64,000 bases of DNA from Streptococcus alactolyticus (GCF_012277075.1 NZ_JAAXMT010000011.1:62001-126000); one strand, 5' to 3'. Positions 1 to 8,639 are shown, numbered from the stretch's first letter. Made by a program: numbers and translations. Notes: generated by a model not told the origin, from the sequence alone.

Positions 1-1221
1 GAGCCCCTTCAATTCCAAGTGTCACTTCTTGACTACAATGACTTCGTTGGACGTATTGGTATCGGTCGTATCTTCCGCGGTACGGTTAAAGTGGGTGACC
101 AAGTAACCCTTTCAAAATTGGACGGTACAACGAAAAACTTCCGTGTAACAAAACTATTTGGTTTCTTTGGACTTGAACGCCGTGAAATCAAGGAAGCAAA
201 AGCAGGTGACTTGATTGCCATTTCTGGTATGGAAGACATCTTCGTTGGGGAAACCATCACACCAACAGATTGCGTTGAACCTCTTCCAATTCTTCACATT
301 GACGAACCAACCCTTCAAATGACTTTCTTGGCAAATAACTCACCATTTGCAGGTCGTGAAGGAAAATACGTTACTTCTCGTAAAGTAGAAGAACGTTTGC
401 TTGCTGAATTGCAAACAGACGTTTCATTGCGCGTTGAACCAACAGATTCTCCAGATAAATGGACTGTTTCAGGTCGTGGTGAATTGCACTTGTCAATCTT
501 GATTGAAACTATGCGTCGTGAAGGATACGAACTTCAAGTATCACGTCCAGAAGTTATCATCAAAGAAATTGATGGTGTGAAAATGGAACCATTCGAACGC
601 GTTCAAATCGATACACCTGAAGAATACCAAGGTGCGGTTATCCAATCCTTGTCAGAACGTAAAGGTGAAATGTTGGATATGCAATCAACTGGAAATGGTC
701 AAACACGCTTGATTTTCCTTGCGCCAGCTCGTGGTTTGATTGGTTACCCAACTGAATTCTTATCAATGACTCGTGGTTATGGTATCATGAACCATACCTT
801 TGACCAATACATGCCAGTGATTAACGCTGAAATCGGCGGACGTCACCGTGGTGCCTTGGTATCTATCGATACTGGTAAAGCAACAACATACTCTATCATG
901 TCTGTTGAAGAACGTGGTACTATCTTCGTTAACCCTGGTACAGAAGTTTACGAAGGAATGATTATTGGTGAAAATTCACGTGAAAATGACTTGACTGTTA
1001 ATATCACGAAAGCAAAACAAATGACCAACGTTCGTTCAGCAACGAAAGACCAAACGGCTGTTATCAAAACCCCACGTATTTTGACGCTTGAAGAATCACT
1101 TGAATTCTTGAACGATGATGAATACATGGAAGTTACTCCAGAATCTATTCGCCTACGCAAACAAATCCTTGATAAAAATATGCGTGCTAAGGCTGCGAAA
1201 AAGAAAAAATCTGCAGAGTAA
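1..1221 (+). CDS. typA: Ribosome-associated GTPase TypA/BipA, 3' part
   Basis: C-terminal about 406 residues of the translational GTPase TypA (BipA), a ribosome-binding EF-G relative used in ribosome assembly and stress adaptation. The reading frame is open from base 1, so the gene starts outside the window; the GTG at 19 is internal. The segment begins in domain II (DYNDFVGRIGIGRIFRG), continues through the EF-G-like domain III/V region (SGRGELHLSILIETMRREG) and the TypA-specific C-terminal domain (RGLIGYPTEFLSMTRGYG), and ends in a Lys-rich tail (KAAKKKKSAE) that would suit contact with rRNA. The full family length is about 613 residues, so roughly a third is missing, including the whole GTPase domain. 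Confidence 0.97.
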   Translation, partial: EPLQFQVSLLDYNDFVGRIGIGRIFRGTVKVGDQVTLSKLDGTTKNFRVTKLFGFFGLERREIKEAKAGDLIAISGMEDIFVGETITPTDCVEPLPILHIDEPTLQMTFLANNSPFAGREGKYVTSRKVEERLLAELQTDVSLRVEPTDSPDKWTVSGRGELHLSILIETMRREGYELQVSRPEVIIKEIDGVKMEPFERVQIDTPEEYQGAVIQSLSERKGEMLDMQSTGNGQTRLIFLAPARGLIGYPTEFLSMTRGYGIMNHTFDQYMPVINAEIGGRHRGALVSIDTGKATTYSIMSVEERGTIFVNPGTEVYEGMIIGENSRENDLTVNITKAKQMTNVRSATKDQTAVIKTPRILTLEESLEFLNDDEYMEVTPESIRLRKQILDKNMRAKAAKKKKSAE

Positions 1222-1276
1222 TGCTTTAAACGTGCGAAGCTAAAGACCAATCGTGCGATGTGAAGAGGGGGTCAGC

Positions 1277-1549
1277 ATGTTTTACCTTATTGTTGCGATT
1301 TTAATCGTTTCTTATTACTTTTTTATGGCCCCTACAAGCATTCGTAATACATTGAACACCATTGGCTTGGTGGGTGCCATGGCTCTCTTAATTGTGCTGG
1401 CATTTATGAGTTTTATCAAAATCCTTCAATCGCCACCAGAAATTTTGTTGGGATTTACCATGGCGATCTTTGGATTTTTCGCCATTCGTGATGTCTATCA
1501 ATTACCAGCTAGGGCAGAAAAAAGTGAACATCCAAATAAAGGAGATTGA
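1277..1549 (+). CDS. Small DUF3165 membrane protein
   Basis: A 90-residue protein with two or three hydrophobic segments (about residues 1-20, 25-47 and 55-72) and a polar C-terminus. It resembles the DUF3165 family, which is found almost only in streptococci beside typA and murD; no function is known. I start it at the ATG at 1277, with a strong AGAGGGGG ribosome site 8 bases upstream, rather than the in-frame ATG at 1253, which has none and would add a polar 8-residue head. Its stop codon lies inside a terminator hairpin. Confidence 0.8.
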   Translation: MFYLIVAILIVSYYFFMAPTSIRNTLNTIGLVGAMALLIVLAFMSFIKILQSPPEILLGFTMAIFGFFAIRDVYQLPARAEKSEHPNKGD

Positions 1550-1568
1550 GTTTTGCTCAATCTTTTTT
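1543..1568 (+). terminator. Rho-independent terminator
   Basis: AGATTGAG / CTCAATCT stem with loop TTTTG, followed by a T run; it overlaps the stop codon of the DUF3165 gene and separates typA from the murD operon. Confidence 0.8.
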
Positions 1569-1650
1569 AGTGACGGCACTAGAATGATTGAAAAAGCGTT
1601 TAAATAAATGTAGAATATTACTATATTTGTAAGGTTAGAATGGATAAACG

Positions 1651-3015
1651 ATGAAAAAAATAGAAACATTTAAAAACAAAAAGGTATTGGTACTTGGCTT
1701 GGCCAAATCAGGGGAAGCTGCAGCTAAGTTGTTGGATAAACTTGGGGCTATCGTGACCGTTAATGATAGCAAACCTTTTGATGAAAACCCTTCTGCACAA
1801 GCCTTGTTAGAAGAAGGAATCAAGGTGATTTGTGGTAGCCACCCTTTGGAATTATTGGATGAAAATTTTGAATGGATGGTTAAAAATCCTGGTATCCGTT
1901 ACGATAATCCTATGGTGGTGAAAGCTCTTGAAAAAGGCATCCCAGTCATCACAGAAGTTGAGTTGGCTTACATGATTTCAGATGCGCCAATTATTGGTAT
2001 CACAGGGTCAAATGGTAAGACAACGACAACAACCATGATTGCTGAAACCCTTAATAACGGTGGCAAATCAGGGCTTCTTTCAGGAAATATCGGATTTCCT
2101 GCTTCAGAAGTTGCCCAAACGGCGACTGACAAAGACACCTTGGTTATGGAATTGTCATCTTTCCAATTGATGGGAACACGCACCTTCCATCCACACATTG
2201 CTGTTATTACTAATTTAATGCCAACGCATATTGATTACCACGGTACTTTTGATAATTATGTTGCTGCCAAATGGAACATTCAAAAACACATGACGGCAGA
2301 TGATTTTGTGGTGCTTAATTTCAACCAAGATTTGGCAAAAGAATTAGCACAAAAAACAGCAGCACAAGTGGTACCATTTTCAACAATTGAAAAGGTTGAC
2401 GGTGCTTATCTTGACGGCAATACCTTGTATTTTAAAGAGGAAGCTATCATGAAAGCCTCAGAAATTGGTGTGCCTGGAACACACAATGTTGAAAATGCTT
2501 TGGCAACCATCGTTGTGGCTAAATTATCAGGAATTTCCAATGAAGCCATTAAGGAAACCTTGGCTCATTTTGGTGGGGTAAAACACCGCTTGCAAGCCCT
2601 TGGTGAAGTGGATGGTGTCCGTTTTTACAATGATTCCAAATCAACTAACATTCTAGCCACTCAAAAAGCCCTTTCTGGTTTTGATAATGCCAAAGTGATT
2701 TTGATTGCTGGTGGTTTGGACCGAGGCAATGAATTTGATGAGTTGGTTCCTGATATTACTGGTGTGAAATTGATGGTGATTCTTGGTGAATCTGCACCGC
2801 GTGTCAAACGAGCAGCTGACAAGGCTAAGGTGCCTTATCTGGATGCCACAGACGTTGCGGATGCGACTCGAATTGCCTTTAGTAATGCGGAAGCTGGCGA
2901 CGTTGTTTTGTTGAGTCCAGCCAATGCTAGTTGGGATATGTACAAAAACTTTGAAGTCCGTGGTGACGAATTTATAGCGACTTTTGAAGCCCTTAAGGAG
3001 AGTAACAATGCCTAA
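1651..3015 (+). CDS. murD: UDP-N-acetylmuramoylalanine--D-glutamate ligase
   Basis: Cytoplasmic peptidoglycan precursor enzyme that adds D-Glu to UDP-MurNAc-L-Ala with ATP hydrolysis. 454 residues, normal for streptococci. Visible features are an N-terminal Rossmann-like domain ([19 protein letters not shown]), the Mur-ligase P-loop [13 protein letters not shown] near residue 115, the central [18 protein letters not shown] segment and the C-terminal domain ([15 protein letters not shown]). First gene of a tight murD-murG-divIB operon: its last 8 bases overlap murG. The ATG at 1651 has only a weak ribosome site. Confidence 0.98.
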   Translation: MKKIETFKNKKVLVLGLAKSGEAAAKLLDKLGAIVTVNDSKPFDENPSAQALLEEGIKVICGSHPLELLDENFEWMVKNPGIRYDNPMVVKALEKGIPVITEVELAYMISDAPIIGITGSNGKTTTTTMIAETLNNGGKSGLLSGNIGFPASEVAQTATDKDTLVMELSSFQLMGTRTFHPHIAVITNLMPTHIDYHGTFDNYVAAKWNIQKHMTADDFVVLNFNQDLAKELAQKTAAQVVPFSTIEKVDGAYLDGNTLYFKEEAIMKASEIGVPGTHNVENALATIVVAKLSGISNEAIKETLAHFGGVKHRLQALGEVDGVRFYNDSKSTNILATQKALSGFDNAKVILIAGGLDRGNEFDELVPDITGVKLMVILGESAPRVKRAADKAKVPYLDATDVADATRIAFSNAEAGDVVLLSPANASWDMYKNFEVRGDEFIATFEALKESNNA

Positions 3016-4084
3016 AAAAATTGTGTTTACCGGCGGTGGAACGGTTGGTCATGTGACCTTGAATCTCATTCTCATTCCAAAATTCATCGAAGATGGTTGG
3101 GAAGTGCATTACATTGGGGATAAGCATGGTATTGAGTACGAACAAATCACTCAATCTGGCTTGGATGTGACCTTTCATTCAATAGCTACTGGGAAATTGC
3201 GACGCTATTTTTCATGGCAAAATATGTTAGATGTGTTTAAGGTTTCTTACGGCGTTTTGCAATCTTTTGCCATTATGGCACGCCTTAAACCGCAAGTTTT
3301 GTTTTCAAAGGGAGGCTTTGTTTCAGTACCGCCCGTTATTGCGACAAAACCACTAGGCGTTCCAGTCTTTGTCCACGAGTCAGATTTGTCCATGGGACTT
3401 GCCAATAAAATTGCTTACCGCTTCGCGACAACTATGTACACGACGTTTGAGCAACCTGAAAGCCTAACCAAAGCCAAACACGTTGGAGCTATCACTAAGG
3501 TTGGCAATAAAGTGCCTTATGACACGAGTAAAATCGACGCTATCAAGAGCCACTTTGACCCTAAATTAAAAACTATTCTCTTTATTGGTGGTTCAGCTGG
3601 GGCGCGTGTTTTCAATGATTTTGTAAGTAACACACCTGAATTGACCCAGCACTACAACGTCATCAACATTTCTGGCGACAAATCGTTGAATGAATTGAGC
3701 CAAAATCTTTACCGAGTGGATTATGTGACGGATTTGTATCAGCCTTTGATGGATTTGGCAGATGTTGTGGTAACGCGTGGGGGTTCTAACACTATTTTTG
3801 AACTGGTGGCTATGCAAAAATTGCACTTGATTGTGCCACTAGGCAAGGAGGCTAGCCGAGGTGACCAATTGGAAAATGCGGCTTATTTTGAGAAAAAAGG
3901 CTACGCGCGTCAATTAGCAGAAGACCGTTTGACCTTGGAAAACTTGCAAGATGAATTGAACCAGCTCTTTACGGATGAAGCACAGTACAAAAAACAGATG
4001 AAAGAATCCAATGAGTTGAAATCACAGGATGAATTTTACCATCTGATGATGGCTGACATTTCTAAAACCGCAAAAGGAATTTAA
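3008..4084 (+). CDS. murG: UDP-GlcNAc:lipid I N-acetylglucosaminyltransferase
   Basis: Membrane-associated glycosyltransferase (GT28) that makes lipid II from lipid I and UDP-GlcNAc. 358 residues from the ATG at 3008, which overlaps the end of murD and has AAGGAGAG upstream; the in-frame ATG at 2984 would only add residues read from murD sequence. It starts with the donor-side glycine-rich motif [13 protein letters not shown], has the second Gly loop ([12 protein letters not shown]) and the nucleotide-sugar motif [18 protein letters not shown]. It abuts divIB with no gap, so translation of the three genes is probably coupled. Confidence 0.98.
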   Translation: MPKKIVFTGGGTVGHVTLNLILIPKFIEDGWEVHYIGDKHGIEYEQITQSGLDVTFHSIATGKLRRYFSWQNMLDVFKVSYGVLQSFAIMARLKPQVLFSKGGFVSVPPVIATKPLGVPVFVHESDLSMGLANKIAYRFATTMYTTFEQPESLTKAKHVGAITKVGNKVPYDTSKIDAIKSHFDPKLKTILFIGGSAGARVFNDFVSNTPELTQHYNVINISGDKSLNELSQNLYRVDYVTDLYQPLMDLADVVVTRGGSNTIFELVAMQKLHLIVPLGKEASRGDQLENAAYFEKKGYARQLAEDRLTLENLQDELNQLFTDEAQYKKQMKESNELKSQDEFYHLMMADISKTAKGI

Positions 4085-5305
4085 ATGGCAAAAGAGAAAG
4101 AGCAAGACAAACAACAAGACACAAAACCACAAGAAGAATTAACCGAATGGCAAAAACGCAATATTGAGTTTTTGAAGAAAAAAGAAGCTGAAGAGTTGGA
4201 GAAAAAAAAGCAGCAAGAAAAGATGCGTTTGGAACGCAATCCTTACGCTGCTAGCCAAAAGCAAGCTGAAGATGATGAGGACAAGGATTCTAAGGAAAAA
4301 GTAGCCGATAAGGCAAGTGACAAGAAAAAGGAATCCTCTGAATTCTCAGAAATAGTGGAATCAGACCAACCCAAACCTAAAAAGGTGAAAAAGCCCAAAG
4401 AAAAAAAAGAACGCTCACCCCTTCAAAAAGCAATCAGGCACGCTCTTCCTGTTCTTTTGGGTGCTGTTCTTGTGTTGGCGATTTCGATTTTCTTGGTATC
4501 GCCCTTAAGCAAAAAGAAAGTGATTACTGTCGAAGGTGGCAATAGAGCCACTCAAGAAGATGTCTTGTCGGCGTCTGGCATCAGCAGTTCAGATTATTTC
4601 TTTTCCTTGATTTTGAATAGGTCATCTTATATGCACAATATCTTAAAGAATGATAAGCTCATCAGGGAAGCGAAAATGACCTATCATTTTCCTAATAAAT
4701 TCACGATTAAGATTAAAGAATACAACATTGTGGCTTATGCACAGACAGACGATGGTTATCAGCCAATTCTTGAAAATGGCACACGTTTGGGAGTTGTTAG
4801 CTCGCAGGATTTGCCAGACAATTTCTTAACCATCAATTTATCATCTGAAAAAGAAATTGAGCAACTCATCAAAGCTTTCTCAAAATTAGACAAGAGTTTG
4901 GTGCAACAAATTCAAATTGTGAGCTCGGCTGATTCGTCAACAACTTCAGATTTGCTGAATTTGGAAATGCACGATGGCAATACGGTGCGTGTTCCGCTAT
5001 CAGAATTGGATGAAAAATTGCCATATTACGATAAAATCAAGCAAAACTTGACGGAAAATAGTATTGTGGATATGGAAGTTGGTATTTACACAACCACGTC
5101 AACCATTGAGTCAGAAGCTGCTGCCGAAAAAGAAAAAGCGCAAAATGAAGCTAACGCGGACGAGTCACAAACGAAAAGCACAGATGAATCAACGGAATTG
5201 ACAGAATCTAACGACACAGAAAGTCAGTCAGAAGTGAGTCAAGAGGCATCAGCTACCAGCACCGAAACAGACGCAGTTAGTGATACGTCAAGTACTCAAC
5301 AATGA
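4085..5305 (+). CDS. divIB: Cell division protein DivIB/FtsQ
   Basis: Bitopic division protein that acts with FtsL and DivIC at the septum. 406 residues: a long charged cytoplasmic head (about 1-118, many Lys/Glu), one transmembrane helix near 120-140 (HALPVLLGAVLVLAISIFLV), the POTRA domain (KKKVITVEGGNRATQEDVL...), the beta domain, and a 65-residue acidic Ser/Thr/Glu-rich tail (about 340-406) outside the membrane. ATG follows the murG stop directly. It is the last gene before the integrated island; ftsA, usually close by, is now 13.8 kb downstream. Confidence 0.96.
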   Translation: MAKEKEQDKQQDTKPQEELTEWQKRNIEFLKKKEAEELEKKKQQEKMRLERNPYAASQKQAEDDEDKDSKEKVADKASDKKKESSEFSEIVESDQPKPKKVKKPKEKKERSPLQKAIRHALPVLLGAVLVLAISIFLVSPLSKKKVITVEGGNRATQEDVLSASGISSSDYFFSLILNRSSYMHNILKNDKLIREAKMTYHFPNKFTIKIKEYNIVAYAQTDDGYQPILENGTRLGVVSSQDLPDNFLTINLSSEKEIEQLIKAFSKLDKSLVQQIQIVSSADSSTTSDLLNLEMHDGNTVRVPLSELDEKLPYYDKIKQNLTENSIVDMEVGIYTTTSTIESEAAAEKEKAQNEANADESQTKSTDESTELTESNDTESQSEVSQEASATSTETDAVSDTSSTQQ

Positions 5306-5343
5306 TTCCAAATCCGTGTTGTTAAAGCGAAAAAACGAAATTG

Positions 5344-5364
5344 AAGTTTCTATAACAGAAACTT
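5344..5364 (+). terminator. Hairpin after divIB
   Basis: AAGTTTCT / AGAAACTT stem with loop ATAAC, 38 bases behind the divIB stop and before the attachment site. No good T run follows, so termination would be weak; a second inverted repeat (AAATGCTT...AAGCATTT) follows at about 5389-5413. Confidence 0.4.
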
Positions 5365-5432
5365 AATACATTAATTTTAAATGCTTGTAAACGTTGATAT
5401 TAAAGCATTTGAGAGATTTTAAAAAAAAGTAC

Positions 5433-5461
5433 TTATAAAATTTGTTACGATTTTTGTTACG
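5433..5461. repeat. attL of the island (29-bp direct repeat)
   Basis: Identical over 29 bases to 18901-18929; it begins TTATAAAATTTG and ends TTTTTGTTACG, and holds two copies of TTTGTTACG. It lies 46 bases from the 3' end of the integrase gene, the usual place of an attachment core. Confidence 0.9.
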
Positions 5462-5477
5462 ATTTATACCAAAAATT

Positions 5478-5509
5478 AGGGTAACCCGATTAAGGGCTAC
5501 CCTTTTTTT
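5478..5509. terminator. Terminator at the integrase 3' end
   Basis: GGGTA-A-CCC / GGG-C-TACCC stem followed on the plus strand by seven T; on the minus strand it is followed by TAATTTTT. It can end the integrase transcript and stop reading from divIB into the island. Confidence 0.75.
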
Positions 5510-6674
5510 ATAAATTATTGATAGCCATCTCAAAAATGTTTCCGCCTTGTTTTGCTCCCTCCTCGGTTGCATGAACGTAAATGTTGAGCGTCATTGTGAT
5601 ATTGCTATGACCTAGACGGTGTTGCAAGTCTTTTGGAGACATACCAGCATTTAACATTAAAGTGGCGTGTGTATGGCGTAGACCATGGAAACGTACATTA
5701 GGCACACCAGCGTTTTTAAAGTGTTTATATAATTGGTTCCTAATGTTGTTAGGGTCAATGTATTTATCAGTGAAATTTGAAAAGACGACTTTTTCAGACC
5801 GACCAAGTTCCCACGCTTTAACATGTTGTCGGTTTTTATATTGTTTAAGCATGAGTATAGTAGCTTTATCAATTGAAATTTGTCTATAACTTGCCATAGA
5901 TTTAGGGCTGTTTATTTCAATTCTGTTGTTTAGTGTCTTGTTAACGTCAATAACACCATTATCTAAGTCAATATCAGACCATTCAAGCGCCATAGCCTCC
6001 CCGATACGCAACCCAGTAGCCAAAAGCGTTTTATATAAGACAATGTTAAACAGATTTTTGTATTTTGATTGATCAAGTGTATCTAAGTAATTTAAAAACT
6101 GTTTTAATTCTTGTTTGTCTAAAAACTTAATTTCAGTTTTCTTTTCTTGTTTTTTACGGGGAACAATAACGTCAGTTGCGGGGTTATGCTCCAACAGTTG
6201 CAAACTAACGCCATATTTTAAGATACGCTTATTTAAGCCAACTAATTTATGATAAGAGTCAAAAGCGTTCTTACTTTGTCTATTGGCTTTGTTCGCCCAT
6301 TTATTCACTTGTTTTTGAATAATGGGCGTTGTTAGTTTATCTAGTCTATATTCACCAAAAGCGGGCAATAGATGGGCGTCTAGATAGCTTTTAACAGCTT
6401 TTTTTGTATTTGGCTTAACTGTATTTTTGTAACTATCCCACCAAAGGAAAACAAGTTCGCTATATGTTTTTACATTTACTTTCTTTTTAACGGTATATCC
6501 GTTATGAGCGAATTTATTCATCGCCTCACGGGTTTTTATTTTAATAGCTTTTTTAGTAGTAGCAGTGATCGTGGTACGAGCTTGTTTACCCGTTGCTTTA
6601 TCAATACCTAAATAGATATTAGTACGGTACACGGTTGTACCGTTTTTCTTTGTGATTTTCTTAATTTCTGCCAT
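5508..6674 (-). CDS. int: Site-specific tyrosine integrase
   Basis: 388-residue phage-type tyrosine recombinase, expected to integrate and excise the island at the 29-bp cores. N-terminal AP2-like arm-binding domain (about 1-60), SAM-like core-binding domain (about 70-170), C-terminal catalytic domain with R223 (ATGLRIGE), K258, H330 and R333 (HGLRHTHA), H356 (GHSNITMT) and Tyr366, so all catalytic residues are present. It is transcribed toward attL. Its 105-base leader (6675-6779) holds the CRISPR-repeat-like sequence and one copy of the 28-bp repeat. It lies behind the repressor gene, probably on the same transcript. Confidence 0.95.
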   Translation of the reverse strand: MAEIKKITKKNGTTVYRTNIYLGIDKATGKQARTTITATTKKAIKIKTREAMNKFAHNGYTVKKKVNVKTYSELVFLWWDSYKNTVKPNTKKAVKSYLDAHLLPAFGEYRLDKLTTPIIQKQVNKWANKANRQSKNAFDSYHKLVGLNKRILKYGVSLQLLEHNPATDVIVPRKKQEKKTEIKFLDKQELKQFLNYLDTLDQSKYKNLFNIVLYKTLLATGLRIGEAMALEWSDIDLDNGVIDVNKTLNNRIEINSPKSMASYRQISIDKATILMLKQYKNRQHVKAWELGRSEKVVFSNFTDKYIDPNNIRNQLYKHFKNAGVPNVRFHGLRHTHATLMLNAGMSPKDLQHRLGHSNITMTLNIYVHATEEGAKQGGNIFEMAINNL

Positions 6675-6692
6675 TTGTAACCTCTTCTCTTA

Positions 6693-6720
6693 ACTACAGC
6701 AGGCAGGCTATAAGGGTTTT
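6693..6720 (-). repeat. 28-bp repeat, copy 1 (integrase leader)
   Basis: 27 of 28 bases match 8577-8604; the single difference is A/G in CAGC(A/G)GGCAGG. Read on the minus strand it is AAAACCCTTATAGCC followed by TGCCTGCTGTAGT. A shorter related piece, CCTGCCTGCTG, lies on the plus strand at 18876-18886, 15 bases from attR. Confidence 0.85.
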
Positions 6721-6730
6721 AGAGTTTGAG

Positions 6731-6766
6731 GTTTTAGAACCATTCAAAATAGCATGGCTTTAAATA
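6731..6766 (-). repeat. Solitary type II-A CRISPR-repeat-like sequence
   Basis: On the minus strand this matches the S. pyogenes type II-A repeat at 29 of 36 positions (by hand, against the repeat from memory). Best conserved is the 3' two thirds: ATGCT, TTTTGAATGGT and the terminal AAAAC are identical, and five of seven differences are transitions. On the plus strand GAACCATTCAAAA equals the anti-repeat part of tracrRNA. Directly next to it, GTTTTAGAG (6716-6724, plus) repeats the first nine bases of the repeat in the other orientation. There is only one unit, with no spacer array and no cas gene in the window. Confidence 0.65.
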
Positions 6767-6779
6767 TATATTATTCGCC

Positions 6780-7445
6780 CTAATCGTTATCGGTTGGGGT
6801 GGTTTTTAGATCGGCGTTAAGTCGTTTACTAAATGAATCGGCAGTATCTTTAAATTCTTTGCCGTGTTCTTCTAAAAGACTGATAAAAGTATTCAATGAC
6901 TTAAGTTCTGTTTCTGTAAGTTCATTTTGAACAAGTCTAGGCGAAACATAACGGATTATATTTGTATAAATGTTATCACAATTTTCTAAAAGCACAGTAA
7001 GAACCTTAATATTAGATACCAAGTCAAAATCTTTATATTTTTCATAGGCTTGTTGGGCTATTTCTTGACCTCTTTTAAACCTTAAAGCGTTTATTTTTTT
7101 AACTATTTCTCGTGCTTCTTTACCTGTTTTTTTTTGCTGAGCAATTATTTTTTTAACTATTTCATCATTAGAGGGAATATCCCCAGCATAAACGGCTTCT
7201 AGAATTTCTACGGCGTCACCAATAGTTAAATTATCATCATAACCTAGTAAATAAGAGATAGGAACTTTAAAGTATTCGGCGATTATTCTCCAAGTATTTT
7301 CTTCTCTCGGCGAACGTTTGCCATTCTCGTAAGAAGATAATTGCCCAGTAGAAAGTAATACCCCATGTTTTTTCTTTAGTTCTTTGCTTAGTTCATCTAG
7401 TGTTAAACCTTTTGTTTTTCGTAATTCTTTTAGTCTATTTCCCAT
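6780..7445 (-). CDS. XRE-family repressor (Stl/CI-like)
   Basis: 221 residues. N-terminal XRE helix-turn-helix at about 1-62 (RLKELRKTKGLTLDELSKEL...LSTGQLSSYENGKRSPREENTW), followed by a charged, probably helical region without an S24 peptidase domain. It is therefore not a RecA-cleaved CI repressor; release by an antirepressor or by a helper-phage protein, as for Stl of PICIs, is more likely. It diverges from the Cro-like gene across three operator copies and sits just upstream of int. Ribosome site AGGAG before the ATG. Confidence 0.88.
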   Translation of the reverse strand: MGNRLKELRKTKGLTLDELSKELKKKHGVLLSTGQLSSYENGKRSPREENTWRIIAEYFKVPISYLLGYDDNLTIGDAVEILEAVYAGDIPSNDEIVKKIIAQQKKTGKEAREIVKKINALRFKRGQEIAQQAYEKYKDFDLVSNIKVLTVLLENCDNIYTNIIRYVSPRLVQNELTETELKSLNTFISLLEEHGKEFKDTADSFSKRLNADLKTTPTDND

Positions 7446-7474
7446 GTGAGAATGCTCCTATTTTTATATTTTTG

Positions 7475-7502
7475 ATTATAACATGTTTGAGCATAAAATC
7501 AA
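7475..7502 (-). promoter_or_regulatory. Repressor promoter
   Basis: TTGATT (minus, 7497-7502), 16-base spacer, TATAAT (7475-7480), 30 bases before the repressor ATG. The first operator copy lies 8 bases upstream of the -35. Confidence 0.6.
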
Positions 7503-7509
7503 AAAAATA

Positions 7510-7584
7510 TTTTCAAAATGAAAGAAAAAGTATTTGACTTTTTCAAAACGAAAGAATATAATAATTTTACTTTCAAATTGAGAG
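7510..7584. promoter_or_regulatory. Triple operator of the lysogeny switch
   Basis: Three copies of a 15-base site begin at 7510 (TTTTCAAAATGAAAG), 7540 (TTTTCAAAACGAAAG) and 7570 (CTTTCAAATTGAGAG), exactly 30 bases or about three helical turns apart. The third is nearly palindromic. The middle copy fills the spacer of the rightward promoter. Confidence 0.8.
7534..7562 (+). promoter_or_regulatory. Rightward (early) promoter
   Basis: TTGACT (7534-7539), 17-base spacer, TATAAT (7557-7562). The spacer is occupied by operator copy 2, so repressor binding should block polymerase directly. Confidence 0.8.
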
Positions 7585-7607
7585 TAAAATAAAAAAGGAG
7601 GTTTAAT

Positions 7608-7796
7608 ATGCTTATTTCTGAAAAGGCATCTAGCTTAGTACGTCATAAACGAGTTGATAACGGATTTTCTAAAAGCCAATTAGCTGAAAATTTAAATATT
7701 GCCCGTAGCACCCTAGTCAAAATCGAAAAAGGCAACTATGACGCCCCTAAGCGTATCTATGAAAGTGTTATGAATTGGCTTATTGAGGATTTGTAG
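7608..7796 (+). CDS. Cro-like HTH regulator
   Basis: 62-residue single-domain XRE protein (SKSQLAENLNIARSTLVKIEKGNY is the helix-turn-helix), with a strong AAAAGGAGG ribosome site. By position and size it is the Cro counterpart of the divergent repressor and would bind the same three operators to keep the early genes on. Confidence 0.85.
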   Translation: MLISEKASSLVRHKRVDNGFSKSQLAENLNIARSTLVKIEKGNYDAPKRIYESVMNWLIEDL

Positions 7797-7848
7797 AAAA
7801 AACGACAAAAAATCCCTAATGTTCAAAATTACAATAAAGGAGAAATTT

Positions 7849-8502
7849 ATGGAAATTATTAAACGAGAAAAAGGGGAGTTCGGAGAGATTAAAATTGACT
7901 TCTATTTGAACAAAGATAGAGCAATCTTAGTTACTATCGAACAGCTAGCCCAAGGGTTTGGTTATAAAAACCGTAAGGGTATTGAAAGAATGTTAGAACG
8001 TAACTCCTATTTAAGAAATGACGAATATTCAGTTATTGCAAAGGTACCCCACAGCTTGGGGGGTGCCCAAGAAACACGTTTGTTCAATAAACGAGGTATC
8101 TTTGAAATTGGTATGTTGTCCCGAACTGAAAAAGGAAAAGCATTCAGAGCTTGGATATATGACTATATCGAAGAATTAGAGAAAGAAAACGCTAATTTTC
8201 GTTTTCAACGAGCATTGGAGAAACCAACACACAAAACATTGAACGAAGCTATCAGTAAATGGGACAACGCTCCTAGACCACCCCATGGTTATTCTATTGT
8301 AAGCAACTTACTTCTAAAACTATCAACGGGTAAGAATAAGAAAAAGCTGATTGAGGATAGAGGTGGCAAAACGGGGCTTGATTGCTTAACAAGCGTAGAA
8401 CTAGCAAAATATCAAGCTTATGAAAAAGCGATTATCCCACTAATTGAGCTGAACATGGAATACAGTGTCATCCGTGATACATTATCGCAAGTTCAGTTAT
8501 AA
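7849..8502 (+). CDS. BRO-N-type antirepressor
   Basis: 217 residues from the ATG at 7849, which has AAAGGAG upstream; the open frame reaches back to 7783 but without a ribosome site. The N-terminal half (about 1-110) is a BRO-N domain (AILVTIEQLAQGFGYKNRKGIERMLERN...TRLFNKRGIFEIGMLSRTEKGKAFRAWIYDYIEELE) as in phage antirepressors. The C-terminal half (about 115-217) has no domain I recognise. It probably counteracts the repressor during induction; DNA binding is known for the domain but its target here is unknown. Confidence 0.8.
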   Translation: MEIIKREKGEFGEIKIDFYLNKDRAILVTIEQLAQGFGYKNRKGIERMLERNSYLRNDEYSVIAKVPHSLGGAQETRLFNKRGIFEIGMLSRTEKGKAFRAWIYDYIEELEKENANFRFQRALEKPTHKTLNEAISKWDNAPRPPHGYSIVSNLLLKLSTGKNKKKLIEDRGGKTGLDCLTSVELAKYQAYEKAIIPLIELNMEYSVIRDTLSQVQL

Positions 8503-8509
8503 GAGCAAC

Positions 8510-8619
8510 AAAAAAAGCCTGAGGAACGAACTCAAGCCAAGAAAGTGAACTTTAAAAATATTAGATAAAACAAAACACTACAGCGGGCAGGCTATAAGGG
8601 TTTTGGTGTTATCTTCTAT
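8510..8619 (-). ncRNA. Probable small RNA, about 110 nt
   Basis: A good minus-strand promoter (TTGATA at 8649-8654, 17-base spacer, TATAAT at 8626-8631) is followed, about 100 bases on, by a terminator hairpin (GCTTGAG / CTCAGGC, 8517-8537) and seven U. No open frame with a ribosome site lies between them. The transcript would start near 8619, contain the 28-bp repeat copy 2 near its 5' end, and stop 8 bases behind the antirepressor stop codon on the other strand. Confidence 0.6.
8577..8604 (-). repeat. 28-bp repeat, copy 2 (in the small RNA)
   Basis: Matches 6693-6720 at 27 of 28 positions and has the same orientation relative to its minus-strand promoter, so RNA from both loci would carry the same sense sequence. 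Confidence 0.85.
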
Positions 8620-8639
8620 GCTTATATTATAGCATAGAA
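8614..8639. promoter_or_regulatory. Inverted repeat over the small-RNA promoter
   Basis: TTCTATGCT / AGCATAGAA, 9-base arms around an 8-base centre, covering the minus-strand -10 box and start site; a possible operator. Confidence 0.5.

Noticed and set aside
19..1221. typA starting at GTG 19
   Set aside because: The frame is open upstream of 19 and codes TypA residues (EPLQFQV); the true start is outside the window.
5363..5572. 69-aa minus-strand ORF over attL
   Set aside because: No ribosome site; it overlaps the terminator, the attachment core and the integrase 3' end.
6731..6766. CRISPR array
   Set aside because: Only one repeat-like unit plus a short inverted piece; no regular repeat-spacer series and no cas gene, so it is reported as a solitary unit.
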